Source of the DNA: Paralcaligenes ureilyticus
GTDB taxonomy: Bacteria; Pseudomonadota; Gammaproteobacteria; Burkholderiales; Burkholderiaceae_B
Reading direction: 5' to 3'
Assembly (NCBI RefSeq): GCF_004346225.1
Contig: NZ_SMAJ01000017.1
Coordinates: 32,490 to 96,489 of the forward strand
Length of the DNA stretch: 64,000 nt
Part shown: one piece after another, positions 26,744 through 35,100 of the stretch
Position numbering within the stretch: the first letter of the stretch is position 1
How the letters are laid out: each line of letters opens with the position of its first letter
The notes under the pieces: model-generated
What the model saw: only the letters and a program-made list of their open reading frames with translations
Told to the model about the DNA's origin: nothing
Database searches by the model: none
Position numbers and translations under genes: made by a program

Positions 26744-28237
26744 TCAAAAACGAGGTAATTCGGGGAAACGGATATCGCCTTCATGAACATGCATCTTTCC
26801 ATACTCGGCGCAGCGCGCCAGTGTGGGGATGACTTTTTCAGGATTGAGCAGCCCGTAGGGATCAAAGGCCGTCTTGACCGCGGCGAACGCGTCGAGCTCT
26901 TCGCGTGTAAATTGCACGCACATTTGATTAATCTTTTCAATGCCCACACCATGCTCGCCGGTCACCGTGCCGCCAACCTGCACACACAACTCCAGTATGG
27001 CGGCGCCGAATTTCTCGGCGCGCTCGACTTCGGCCGGAAGGTTGGAATCAAACATAATGAGAGGATGCAAATTCCCGTCGCCGGCATGAAATACATTGGC
27101 GCAGCGCAAGCCATATTCATCTTCCATCTGTTCGATGGCGCTTAGCACCCGGCTTAAATGGCGCCGCGGAATCGTGCCATCCATGCAGTAATAGTCGGGG
27201 GAAACCCGGCCGGCGGCGGGAAACGCATTTTTTCGCCCCGCCCAGAAAATCAGCCGCTCCTGCTCGGAGCGCGACACCTGCAGGCGCGTGGCCCCCGCCT
27301 TTCGAAAAACGGCTTCCATCCGGGTGATTTCATCGTCCACTTCTTCGCCCGTGCCGTCCGACTCACACAGCAATATGGCGGCGGCATCAAGATCGTAACC
27401 GGCCTTTACAAAGGGCTCGACCATGTGTACGGCGCGCTTGTCCATCATTTCGAGGCCGGCCGGAATGATTCCGGCGGCGATGACATCGGTGACGGCCTGG
27501 CCGGCTGTCTCGACACTGGCAAAGCTGGCCATGATGACCCGGGCACGCGCGGGCTTCGGAATGAGCCTTACCGTCACTTCGGTGACGATGCCCAGCATGC
27601 CCTCGGAGCCGATAAAAACCGCCAAAAGGTCCAGGCCCGGGCTATCGGGCGCGTCCGACCCCAGTTCAACCACCGCGCCATCAATCGTCACAACCCGCGC
27701 GCGGATGACGTTATGGATGGTCAGGCCATATTTCAGACAATGCACTCCCCCCGAATTCTCGGCCACATTGCCGCCTATGGAGCAGGCAATCTGGCTGGAC
27801 GGATCGGGCGCGTAATACAGGCCATACGCCGCGGCTGCTTCGGAAATGGCCAGATTGCGCACTCCCGGCTGAACCACCGCCGTCGCGGACTGCAAATCAA
27901 TGCTCTTGATCCGGTTCAACTTGGCCACACCCAATAAAATGCCCTGTGCATGGGGCATGGCGCCACCCGACAGGCCGGTGCCCGCGCCGCGCGCAACGAT
28001 AGGAACATTAAAGGCCTTGCAGCCCTGCAAAACGGCGATGATCTGCTCTTCGTTTTCGGGCAGTACAACGACAGGCGGTAAGGTGCGATACAGAGACAGG
28101 CCATCGCACTCGTACGGTCGGGTATCTTCGGTTTTTGACAGAATGCAGTGCGCTGGAATACTGGATTTCAGCCTGGCCATCAAGCCGGCAAAATCGGACA
28201 CAGGCGATTGCGTCGATGGCATCGCGTTATCGTTCAT
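26744..28237 (-). CDS. glcD: Glycolate oxidase catalytic subunit GlcD
   Basis: A 497-residue FAD-linked oxidase. FAD-binding motifs include PIVARGAGTGLSGGAMP, VQPGVRNLAISEAAA and GGNVAENSGGVHCLKYG. The C-terminal catalytic domain has NVFHAGDGNLHPLIMFD and GGTVTGEHGVGIEK, with the conserved histidines. Glycolate enters its electrons into the quinone pool through GlcEF. The gene starts the glcDEF operon. No glcC regulator is beside it, and 74 bases separate it from the related flavoprotein upstream. Confidence 0.94.
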   Translation of the reverse strand: MNDNAMPSTQSPVSDFAGLMARLKSSIPAHCILSKTEDTRPYECDGLSLYRTLPPVVVLPENEEQIIAVLQGCKAFNVPIVARGAGTGLSGGAMPHAQGILLGVAKLNRIKSIDLQSATAVVQPGVRNLAISEAAAAYGLYYAPDPSSQIACSIGGNVAENSGGVHCLKYGLTIHNVIRARVVTIDGAVVELGSDAPDSPGLDLLAVFIGSEGMLGIVTEVTVRLIPKPARARVIMASFASVETAGQAVTDVIAAGIIPAGLEMMDKRAVHMVEPFVKAGYDLDAAAILLCESDGTGEEVDDEITRMEAVFRKAGATRLQVSRSEQERLIFWAGRKNAFPAAGRVSPDYYCMDGTIPRRHLSRVLSAIEQMEDEYGLRCANVFHAGDGNLHPLIMFDSNLPAEVERAEKFGAAILELCVQVGGTVTGEHGVGIEKINQMCVQFTREELDAFAAVKTAFDPYGLLNPEKVIPTLARCAEYGKMHVHEGDIRFPELPRF

Positions 28238-28311
28238 ATAAAGTCTTCCTTCAAGCTATGAATGTAACGCGATCGGATCAAAAAGGCATCGTCGGGACTT
28301 CCCTAAGCCAG

Positions 28312-29724
28312 TCACGCTGCGGGAATAATTTTTCCAGGGTTCAGAATATTGCGCGGATCAAAAGCATGCTTGAGGCTGCGCATGAGTTCCAGCGCGTCGG
28401 GGCCGTGTTCGGCCAACATGAATTCCATCTTGTGCAGTCCAATGCCATGCTCGCCCGTGCAGGTCCCGTCCATCTCGATGGCGCGCGCAACCAGGCGATG
28501 ATTCAGGCGTTCGGACTCTTCCCATTCGGCCTGATTGTCGGGGTCGAGCAACATCAGTACGTGAAAATTGCCGTCGCCGACATGACCCACAATCGTGTAG
28601 GGGAAACTGGCCTGATCCAGCTCCTTGGCCGTTTCGGATACACATTCGGCCAGGCGTGAAATGGGTACGCACACATCGGTGGTGCTCGACCGCGCGCCGG
28701 CTCGCAGCTGCAGCCCGGCAAAATACGCATTGTGCCGCGCCGTCCACAGCCGGTTGCGATCTTCGGGATGTTCGGCCCACTCGAAATCCATGCCGCCATT
28801 GTCGTGCGTAATGTCCTGCACGGTTTGCGCCTGCTCTTTGACGCCGGCGGGGCTGCCGTGAAACTCGAACAACAGCAGCGGCGACTCGCGCAGGGTTAGC
28901 TTGCTATAGGCGTTGGTGGCTTTGACCGCACCGCTATCCATGAACTCGACCCGCGCCACAGGCACGCCCATCTGGATGATTTCAATCACGCTTTGCACGG
29001 CGGCGTCCAGCGTGGGGAAATTGCATATGGCCGCCGAAATGGCCTCAGGCTGCGGATACAGCCGCACGGTGACCTCGGTAATAATACCCAGCGTGCCCTC
29101 GCTGCCCACGAAAATATGCGTCAGATCGTAGCCCGCCGATGATTTCCTGGCCCGATTCGCCGTCTCGAGAATGCGTCCGTCGGCCGTCACGACTTTAAGA
29201 TTCATCACGTTCTCGCGCATCGTGCCGTAGCGCACCGCATTGGTGCCCGAAGCGCGCGTCGCCGCCATGCCGCCCAAGCTGGCGTCAGCCCCCGGATCAA
29301 TAGGAAAGAAGAGGCCCGTATCGCGTATTTCTTCGTTTAGCTGCTTGCGCGTGACGCCCGCCTGCACCGTCGCCGTCAGGTCTTCGGGATTGATCGACAC
29401 CAGTTGGTTCATGCCCGATAAATCCAGACTGATCCCACCCTGTATCGCCAGCAAATGTCCCTCGAGCGAGGACCCGACCCCGAAGGGGATCAAAGGCACG
29501 CTGTGCCGATGACACAACTTGGCCACCCACGCCACTTCCTCGGTACTTGTCGCAAAGACCACCGCATCGGGCAACATGGGCGGATAGGGCGACTCATCAC
29601 GACCGTGATGTTCACGCACCGAATGTCCGGTGGAACACCGGTCCTTGAACTGTTCCCTCAACGCATCCAGAAACCCCGCCGGAATGACGCGACGGGCACT
29701 TTCAGGAAAAACCGGGGCATTCAT
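28312..29724 (-). CDS. FAD-linked dehydrogenase, D-lactate dehydrogenase (cytochrome) type
   Basis: A 470-residue paralogue of GlcD. It shows PLIPFGVGSSLEGHLLA, VQAGVTRKQLNEEIR and GGMAATRASGTNAVRYGTMR in the FAD domain, and TIVGHVGDGNFHVLML and GTCTGEHGIGLHK in the substrate domain. These fit the D-lactate dehydrogenase (cytochrome) group that feeds electrons from D-2-hydroxy acids to the respiratory chain. It lies upstream of glcDEF in the same direction and may be cotranscribed. Exact hydroxy acid is uncertain. Confidence 0.87.
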   Translation of the reverse strand: MNAPVFPESARRVIPAGFLDALREQFKDRCSTGHSVREHHGRDESPYPPMLPDAVVFATSTEEVAWVAKLCHRHSVPLIPFGVGSSLEGHLLAIQGGISLDLSGMNQLVSINPEDLTATVQAGVTRKQLNEEIRDTGLFFPIDPGADASLGGMAATRASGTNAVRYGTMRENVMNLKVVTADGRILETANRARKSSAGYDLTHIFVGSEGTLGIITEVTVRLYPQPEAISAAICNFPTLDAAVQSVIEIIQMGVPVARVEFMDSGAVKATNAYSKLTLRESPLLLFEFHGSPAGVKEQAQTVQDITHDNGGMDFEWAEHPEDRNRLWTARHNAYFAGLQLRAGARSSTTDVCVPISRLAECVSETAKELDQASFPYTIVGHVGDGNFHVLMLLDPDNQAEWEESERLNHRLVARAIEMDGTCTGEHGIGLHKMEFMLAEHGPDALELMRSLKHAFDPRNILNPGKIIPAA

Positions 29725-29763
29725 CGTCCTACTCCTTAAGGCTAGCCTCTACGATACTGCAAT

Positions 29764-30849
29764 TCAGTGGCTGCCGGCCGCGGCTCGCCCGGCTACCGCC
29801 TTGCGCCGATTCCTGACGGCTTGCGCCAGGCGTTCAAGCACCTGTACCGAAGTATCCCAACCAATACAACCGTCGGTAATGCTCTGCCCGTAAACCAGAG
29901 GCCGCCCTGCCACCAGATCCTGGCGGCCATCGACCAGATGGCTTTCTATCATCACGCCAAAAATGCGTTCATCGCCGGCTTCCATCTGTTGCGAAATATT
30001 TTCCAGCACAGCAGGCTGATTGCGGTAGTCTTTGTGACTGTTGGCATGGCTTGCATCGATCATGAGGCGCGCCGGCAAACCCGATTTAACTAAGGTCTGG
30101 CACACCTGTTCAACATTGTCGGCATCGTAGTTAGGCACCTTGCCACCGCGCAATATGACATGACAGTCGTCGTTGCCCACCGTGGTCACGATCGCTGAAT
30201 GACCTCCCTTGGTCACCGACAGGAAATGGTGCGGCTGAGAGGCGGCCTTGATGGCATCCACAGCAATCCGGACATTGCCATCGGTACCGTTCTTGAAACC
30301 CACCGGGCACGACAGGCCCGAGGCCAGTTCCCGATGCACCTGGCTTTCGGTGGTGCGCGCCCCGATGGCCCCCCACGACACGAGATCGGCAATATATTGG
30401 GGGGTAATCATGTCCAGAAATTCGCAGCCCGCCGGCAGGCCCAGCTCGTTGATACCCAACAACACCTCGCGTGCCGTGCGCAAACCCTGATTAATGTTGA
30501 AGCTGCCATCGAGCAACGGGTCATTGATCAAACCCTTCCAGCCCACGGTGGTGCGCGGTTTTTCGAAATACACACGCATGATGATCTGAAGCTCTGCGGC
30601 AAACCTGTCGCGCTCGGCACACAGGCGCCGGGCATAGTCAAGCGCTGCTTCCGGATAATGGATCGAGCATGGCCCGATGACCACGACCAGGCGATCATCG
30701 GCACCATGCAAAACGGTATGCAAGGCGCGGCGAGCCTGGTAGACCGTATTCGACACGTTCGTCGTGCACACCAATTCGCGCATGACGTGCGATGGCGGGC
30801 TTAACTCTTTAATCTCTCGAATACGTAAATCGTCAGTATTGTGTAACAC
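29764..30849 (-). CDS. aroG: 3-deoxy-7-phosphoheptulonate synthase (DAHP synthase), AroG type
   Basis: A 361-residue type I DAHP synthase, the first enzyme of aromatic amino acid synthesis, joining phosphoenolpyruvate and erythrose 4-phosphate. Motifs seen: VVIGPCSIHYPEAALDYARR, MRVYFEKPRTTVGWKGLIND, TESQVHRELASGLSCPVGFK and MIDASHANSHKDY. The start is GTG at 30849, with GGAG seven bases upstream. The gene is preceded by a phenylalanine-rich leader peptide and attenuator (30891-31028), so its transcription should fall when phenylalanyl-tRNA is plentiful. This also suggests that the enzyme belongs to the phenylalanine branch of control. Confidence 0.95.
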   Translation of the reverse strand: MLHNTDDLRIREIKELSPPSHVMRELVCTTNVSNTVYQARRALHTVLHGADDRLVVVIGPCSIHYPEAALDYARRLCAERDRFAAELQIIMRVYFEKPRTTVGWKGLINDPLLDGSFNINQGLRTAREVLLGINELGLPAGCEFLDMITPQYIADLVSWGAIGARTTESQVHRELASGLSCPVGFKNGTDGNVRIAVDAIKAASQPHHFLSVTKGGHSAIVTTVGNDDCHVILRGGKVPNYDADNVEQVCQTLVKSGLPARLMIDASHANSHKDYRNQPAVLENISQQMEAGDERIFGVMIESHLVDGRQDLVAGRPLVYGQSITDGCIGWDTSVQVLERLAQAVRNRRKAVAGRAAAGSH

Positions 30850-30890
30850 GGATCAGCTCCAGGGTGATGGCCATCTTGGCATAGCGGTAC

Positions 30891-30924
30891 AAAAAAAGCC
30901 GCCTAGCAAAGCTGGCGGCTTTTT
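30891..30924 (-). terminator. Attenuator terminator of the DAHP synthase leader
   Basis: On the reverse strand: GCCGCC, a ten-base loop region, GGCGGC, then seven T. Five A before the stem extend pairing with the T-run. It ends 42 bases before the aroG start and 21 bases after the leader stop. Its 5' arm can instead pair with 30968-30975. Confidence 0.88.
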
Positions 30925-30977
30925 GGGAATTTGGCTTTTTGCGACTACGAGCAACGTCCCCCTTCCTCCGCCAGCGG
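30911..30977 (-). promoter_or_regulatory. Antiterminator pairing of the phenylalanine attenuator
   Basis: GCTGGCGG in leader codons 18-21 (30968-30975) is exactly complementary to CCGCCAGC in the 5' arm of the terminator (30911-30918). A third pairing, AGCAACGT (codons 5-7) with ACGTTGCT (codons 24-27), gives the early hairpin. A ribosome stalled on the Phe codons should free the antiterminator; one that reaches the stop codon should block it. Confidence 0.8.
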
Positions 30978-31028
30978 CTTTGGAAAAGTAAAAAAATAAA
31001 AGAAAAAAACGTTGCTTGCGCGTTGCAT
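30945..31028 (-). CDS. Phenylalanine-rich leader peptide of the DAHP synthase gene
   Basis: A 27-residue peptide beginning MQRASNVFFFYFFTFPKP. Six of residues 8-15 are Phe, with one Tyr. The run closely resembles the E. coli pheA leader (FFFAFFFTFP). AGGA stands nine bases before the ATG. The gene lies entirely upstream of the terminator at 30891 and its codons contain the regulatory pairing segments. An alternative in-frame start is an ATG six codons upstream (31046). The peptide itself is not expected to have a function: its translation senses charged tRNA-Phe. Confidence 0.88.
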   Translation of the reverse strand: MQRASNVFFFYFFTFPKPLAEEGGRCS

Positions 31029-31233
31029 AGTAGTAAATCCTAGCATAGAGTTGGCCGTCTGCCAAATGGAAAATGAGAATCGTGCAAAAAATTCGATGCG
31101 AACGCCCAAGGCGGCCGGGGCAGGGTTTACTAGCTGTAGCATTCCCCTACACGTTTGCAGTACGCTTACGGCTCGTGCGGCTCATCAGACAATCGCAACC
31201 GGGCAGAAGCAAGGTGCGCGAAGGAGGTTTTCG

Positions 31234-32073
31234 TTGACTACGGCAGAACAAACAAACCCGAAAGAGGCTACGGGCAGTCCACCCGATCGGGGTGAAGTGC
31301 TTCTCGATGTTCAGGATATCGCCAAAAATTTTGGCGGTCTGCGCGCCGTCGATCACTGCTCGCTAACCGTACGCCGAGGCACTATTACCGGCCTGATCGG
31401 CCCCAACGGCGCAGGCAAGACCACCGTATTCAATAACATTACCGGTTTTATCGCGCCCGATTCGGGTCGCATCCTGTTCCAGGGCATCGACATTACAGGC
31501 CTGCGTCCGGACCAGATTTTCGCCCACAAGCTTTGCCGCACCTTTCAGATTCCGCGAGAGCATGGCAGCATGAGCGTGCTTGAGAATCTGATGCTGGTTC
31601 CCACGCAACAGATCGGCGAGCATATCTGGAACGCATGGTTTCGCCGCGGCGCGGTGCGCCGGCAGGAAGAGCAAAACCGCGACAAGGCGCTGGAGGTGCT
31701 CGAATACCTGGAACTCACCCACGTTCAGGACGAATACGCGGCCAATCTGTCGGGCGGCCAGAAAAAATTGCTGGAGCTCGGGCGTACCCTGATGGTCGAC
31801 CCCGAACTGGTACTTCTGGACGAACCGGCCGCGGGCGTGAACCGCAGCCTGCTTAAAAGAATCGTCACCAATATCCGCCACCTTTCCAGCGAACGGGGCA
31901 TCACATTTCTGCTTATCGAACACGACATGAACACTGTCATGAACCTGTGCGATCCGGTTATCGTGATGAGCGAGGGGCGCAAGCTCGTTGAAGGGCCGCC
32001 CGAAGAAGTCCGCAGCAATCAGAGCGTGCTCGAAGCCTATCTTGGAGGGCAATATGCCGCTGCTGAAAGTTGA
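31234..32073 (+). CDS. livG: Branched-chain amino acid type ABC transporter ATP-binding protein LivG
   Basis: A 279-residue ABC ATPase. Walker A is GLIGPNGAGKTTVFNNITG, the signature LSGGQKKLLELGR, Walker B LVLLDEPAAGVNRSLL, and the switch His is in LLIEHDMNTVM. The start is taken as TTG at 31234 because AAGGAGG lies seven bases upstream; the longer frame back to 31012 has no family similarity. First gene of a livGFHM operon. Its promoter region is shared with the divergent aroG leader. Confidence 0.92.
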   Translation: MTTAEQTNPKEATGSPPDRGEVLLDVQDIAKNFGGLRAVDHCSLTVRRGTITGLIGPNGAGKTTVFNNITGFIAPDSGRILFQGIDITGLRPDQIFAHKLCRTFQIPREHGSMSVLENLMLVPTQQIGEHIWNAWFRRGAVRRQEEQNRDKALEVLEYLELTHVQDEYAANLSGGQKKLLELGRTLMVDPELVLLDEPAAGVNRSLLKRIVTNIRHLSSERGITFLLIEHDMNTVMNLCDPVIVMSEGRKLVEGPPEEVRSNQSVLEAYLGGQYAAAES

Positions 32074-32761
32074 CGCCATCACCGGCGGCTACGGAGACAC
32101 GGAAGTTCTGCGGCATGTCTCCATTACAGTCGAACAGCACGAAATCGTCTCCATCGTCGGCCCCAACGGCGCTGGAAAATCAACACTGATGAAGACCGTC
32201 TTCGGCCTGCTCCATCCGCGCGAAGGCAGCATCACCTTCGCCGATCACGATATTTCGCAGCTGGCGGCCCACCAGATCGTCAAGCTTGGCATGTGCTATG
32301 TGCCTCAAGTGGCCAACGTGTTCACCTCCCTTACAGTGGAGGAAAACCTGGAAATGGGCGCTTACGCTTTGAAAAACGGCGACCTGGAGGCATGCAAGCA
32401 ACGCGTGTACGACATGTTTCCGCAGCTCAAGCCCCGGCGCCGGCAACTCGCCGGCAAAATGTCGGGCGGCGAGCGCCAGATGGTGGCGATGGGTAGCGCC
32501 CTGATGCTTAACCCGAAGCTGCTGCTGCTCGACGAGCCCACGGCGGCGCTCTCGCCCAAGCTGGTTTCGGAAATTTTCGAGCGTATCGCCCATATCAATG
32601 AAACCGGCGTAGGCATCATGATGGTGGAACAAAATGCCCGCCAGTCGCTGCAGATGGCGCACCGCGGATACGTTCTGGCCAGCGGCGAGAACCGTCACGA
32701 AGGCACGGGCCGGGCACTGTTGGAGGATCCGAATGTCGGACGCCTATACCTTGGAGGATAA
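32054..32761 (+). CDS. livF: Branched-chain amino acid type ABC transporter ATP-binding protein LivF
   Basis: A 235-residue ABC ATPase with Walker A IVGPNGAGKSTLMKTVFG, Q-loop region YVPQVANVFTSLTVEENL, signature MSGGERQMVAMG and Walker B LLLLDEPTAALSPKLV. The ATG at 32054 overlaps the livG end by 20 bases and has GGAGG upstream. The ending DPNVGRLYLGG is the standard LivF C-terminus. Paired with LivG it drives the LivHM channel. Confidence 0.93.
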   Translation: MPLLKVDAITGGYGDTEVLRHVSITVEQHEIVSIVGPNGAGKSTLMKTVFGLLHPREGSITFADHDISQLAAHQIVKLGMCYVPQVANVFTSLTVEENLEMGAYALKNGDLEACKQRVYDMFPQLKPRRRQLAGKMSGGERQMVAMGSALMLNPKLLLLDEPTAALSPKLVSEIFERIAHINETGVGIMMVEQNARQSLQMAHRGYVLASGENRHEGTGRALLEDPNVGRLYLGG

Positions 32762-32768
32762 ACGGCTT

Positions 32769-33803
32769 ATGGATAAGACCCTTGCGGCGCAACAGCGCAC
32801 ACGCCTCAGAGAAAAGCTTGGGGGCCGCGCCGGCATGGGCGCAGGCCTGTTGCTTATCCTGATCGTCATGTGGCTGATGGGACTGGGGCTGGGCGCGGGA
32901 CTGCAGCAACTGCTGTCCCTGACCATCTGGGGCATCATGCTGGGTGGGATCATCGCACTGGGCGGCGTGGGTCTGACACTGTGCTACGGTGTGCTCAAAT
33001 TTCCCAATTTCGCGCATGGCGAGCTGGTCACGCTGGGGGCCTACATCACCTTCGCCATCATCCAGATGCTGCCGAAAAGCGCACCGATCTGGCATTTTTC
33101 CTTTGGCTGGGAATTACTGTTGGGCATGGTCATCGCCATGCCGGTTACCGGACTGGTTGCAGTGGTCATCGACCGCCTTTTATATCGCCGGTTGAGGGTG
33201 GCAAAGTCCGCGCTCGTGCTGTTTGCCATGGCCTCGCTTGGCATGGCATTCTTCTTGCGCAGCGTCATCTACCTGCTGTGGGGATCCGATTTCCACTTTT
33301 TCTACGTAGGCCGCGCCAATCCGGCCCTGCATCTTCCGCTGGGCGTGCGTGTACAGGCGGACCAGTTGTTCGTGTTCGGTCTGGTGGTGGTGCTGGTCGT
33401 TCTGCTCTACCTGTTGCTCGCCAAAACCAAAGTAGGCAAGGCCATGCGCGCCACGGCCGATAACCCGGACCTGGCGCAAGTGCGAGGCATCAACACCGAA
33501 CGCATCAATGCCTGGACATGGATGATCGGCGGCGGTCTGGCGGCGGCCGGCGGCGTCATGTACGGACTGGCTTCGCAACTGCGCCCGGATATGGGATTCA
33601 CCTTGCTGCTGCCCATGTTCGCGGCCGTGATCCTGGGCAGCATCGGCAGCGCCTTCGGGGCGCTTGCCGGAGCCATTGTGATAGGCATAGCCATGCAGGT
33701 GACATCCTCGTTCATGAGCCCCGCCTATGGGCCCGCCGTCGCATTCGCCCTGATGGTTCTTGCACTGATAGTGCGCCCCCAAGGCTTGTTTGCCGATAAA
33801 TAA
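32769..33803 (+). CDS. livH: Branched-chain amino acid type ABC transporter permease LivH
   Basis: A 344-residue inner-membrane permease with about eight helices. It contains GGVGLTLCYGVLKFPNFAHGE, the LivH hallmark, of which LTLCYGVLKFPNFAHGE is the core, and the coupling helix ATADNPDLAQVRGINTER. The ATG at 32769 avoids overlap with livF; however, the in-frame ATG at 32733 has the better ribosome-binding site (GGAGG, six-base spacing) and would add 12 residues, so the start is uncertain. Confidence 0.91.
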   Translation: MDKTLAAQQRTRLREKLGGRAGMGAGLLLILIVMWLMGLGLGAGLQQLLSLTIWGIMLGGIIALGGVGLTLCYGVLKFPNFAHGELVTLGAYITFAIIQMLPKSAPIWHFSFGWELLLGMVIAMPVTGLVAVVIDRLLYRRLRVAKSALVLFAMASLGMAFFLRSVIYLLWGSDFHFFYVGRANPALHLPLGVRVQADQLFVFGLVVVLVVLLYLLLAKTKVGKAMRATADNPDLAQVRGINTERINAWTWMIGGGLAAAGGVMYGLASQLRPDMGFTLLLPMFAAVILGSIGSAFGALAGAIVIGIAMQVTSSFMSPAYGPAVAFALMVLALIVRPQGLFADK

Positions 33804-33818
33804 GAGCAGGAAAGTTCT

Positions 33819-35012
33819 ATGAGTCAGCTCGCTGTACTGAAGGCTATATTTCTCATCATACCGCTCGTGCTGCTCGCGTTCATGGTGCTCCCCTGGCGCT
33901 GGCTCTGGCGAATTCCGGCGGGCATCGTGCTGGGCACGGCCGCCGCGTTCGCCCTCAGCGCATTTATGCCCAACTGGCTCGACTATCTGGTGTCGTTCTC
34001 GATCATGGCTTCCATCTACGCGATCCTCAGCCTGGGTCTGAACTCGCAGTGGGGCTATAACGGCCACCTGGATTTCGGCGTGGCGGGTTTTTTCGCGGTG
34101 GGCGCATTTACGTCCGCGCTCTTCATCACCGCCCCGCCCAGCGGGCTGATGGCCCAGTATGCGCATCAAGCCTTCGGATTGGACGCGCCCTTTCTATTGG
34201 GAGTCATTGCGGCCGGCGTCGTCTCGGGCGTGGTGGGCTACCTGGTCGCCCTGCCCGTACTGCGCTTGCGCACCGATTTTCTTGCCATCGCAACGCTGGG
34301 CATTGCTGAAATCATCCGGCTCGTTTTTCAGAACGAGCGCTGGCTCGTTAATGGCCCGCAGCCTTTGAGCGGCATTCCGCGGCCGCTTGCGTGCCTGTTC
34401 GACCACCCCATATGCGGCTGGCTTCCGCAATCGGTCGTCGCGGCGCTCGCCCCCATGCAACCGCGCGACTATGTCTATCTTTATCTGGTCATCACCGTCC
34501 TCATGCTGGCCGCCGTTTATATTGTGCTGGAAACAGCCGTGCGCTCGCCATGGGGACGCGCTCTGCGCGCCGTGCGCGACGAAGAATCGTCGGCGGCCAT
34601 GAACGGTAAGCACGTGGCGGCCTTGCGGGTGCAGTCATTCGTACTGGGCGCCGTCGTAATAGGCATCGGAGGCGCATTCTATGCCTCGTACATGGTCACC
34701 ATCGACTACAGCCACTTCGAGCCGCTGTTCGCTACCTTTATCGTATGGATGATGCTCATGCTGGGAGGCAGCGGCAACAACAAGGGCGCCATCCTCGGAG
34801 CTTTCGCCATCTGGGGCGTGTGGAGCGGCACAGCGTTTGTGACCGATGCGCTGCAAAGCACACTGAGCACCATCGCACCCGAGATAGCCTCGCGCACCGC
34901 CTTTCTGCGCTGGACGTTCGTAGGGCTTTTGCTGGTGGCGATCGTCGTCTATCGGCCCCAGGGCATTCTTAAAGAAAAGAAAATGGTTTCCGGGTTTTTG
35001 AAGAAAAACTAG
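33819..35012 (+). CDS. livM: Branched-chain amino acid type ABC transporter permease LivM
   Basis: A 397-residue permease. It has the LivM motifs SLGLNSQWGYNGHLDFGVAG (given here as LGLNSQWGYNGHLDFGVAG), LPVLRLRTDFLAIATLGIAE and ALRAVRDEESSAAMNGKHV as coupling region, and ends with YRPQGILKEKK. Slightly longer than typical because of extra N-terminal helices. It completes the livGFHM set. The solute-binding protein gene lies directly downstream but on the opposite strand, with two IP26 copies between. Confidence 0.92.
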   Translation: MSQLAVLKAIFLIIPLVLLAFMVLPWRWLWRIPAGIVLGTAAAFALSAFMPNWLDYLVSFSIMASIYAILSLGLNSQWGYNGHLDFGVAGFFAVGAFTSALFITAPPSGLMAQYAHQAFGLDAPFLLGVIAAGVVSGVVGYLVALPVLRLRTDFLAIATLGIAEIIRLVFQNERWLVNGPQPLSGIPRPLACLFDHPICGWLPQSVVAALAPMQPRDYVYLYLVITVLMLAAVYIVLETAVRSPWGRALRAVRDEESSAAMNGKHVAALRVQSFVLGAVVIGIGGAFYASYMVTIDYSHFEPLFATFIVWMMLMLGGSGNNKGAILGAFAIWGVWSGTAFVTDALQSTLSTIAPEIASRTAFLRWTFVGLLLVAIVVYRPQGILKEKKMVSGFLKKN

Positions 35013-35019
35013 GATTGAA

Positions 35020-35081
35020 TGCCACCCACAAGGGGTGGCGCTACATGATTAAAAATGGCACCCACAAGGGGTGCCACTACC
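35020..35081 (+). repeat. Two IP26 elements in tandem
   Basis: Copy 35020-35045 has the stem GCCACCC/GGGTGGC; copy 35056-35081 has GGCACCC/GGGTGCC with tail ACTACC. They lie between the convergent livM and livK stops. Confidence 0.88.
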
Positions 35082-35100
35082 AAAAGGCGCCAATCCGGGG

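Noticed and set aside
30853..31065. Alternative Phe-rich frame in the DAHP synthase leader (RFFLLFFYF)
   Set aside because: It is the neighbouring frame over the same T-rich run, runs past the terminator and has no ribosome-binding site at a useful distance. The 30945-31028 frame has a well-placed site and stops before the terminator.
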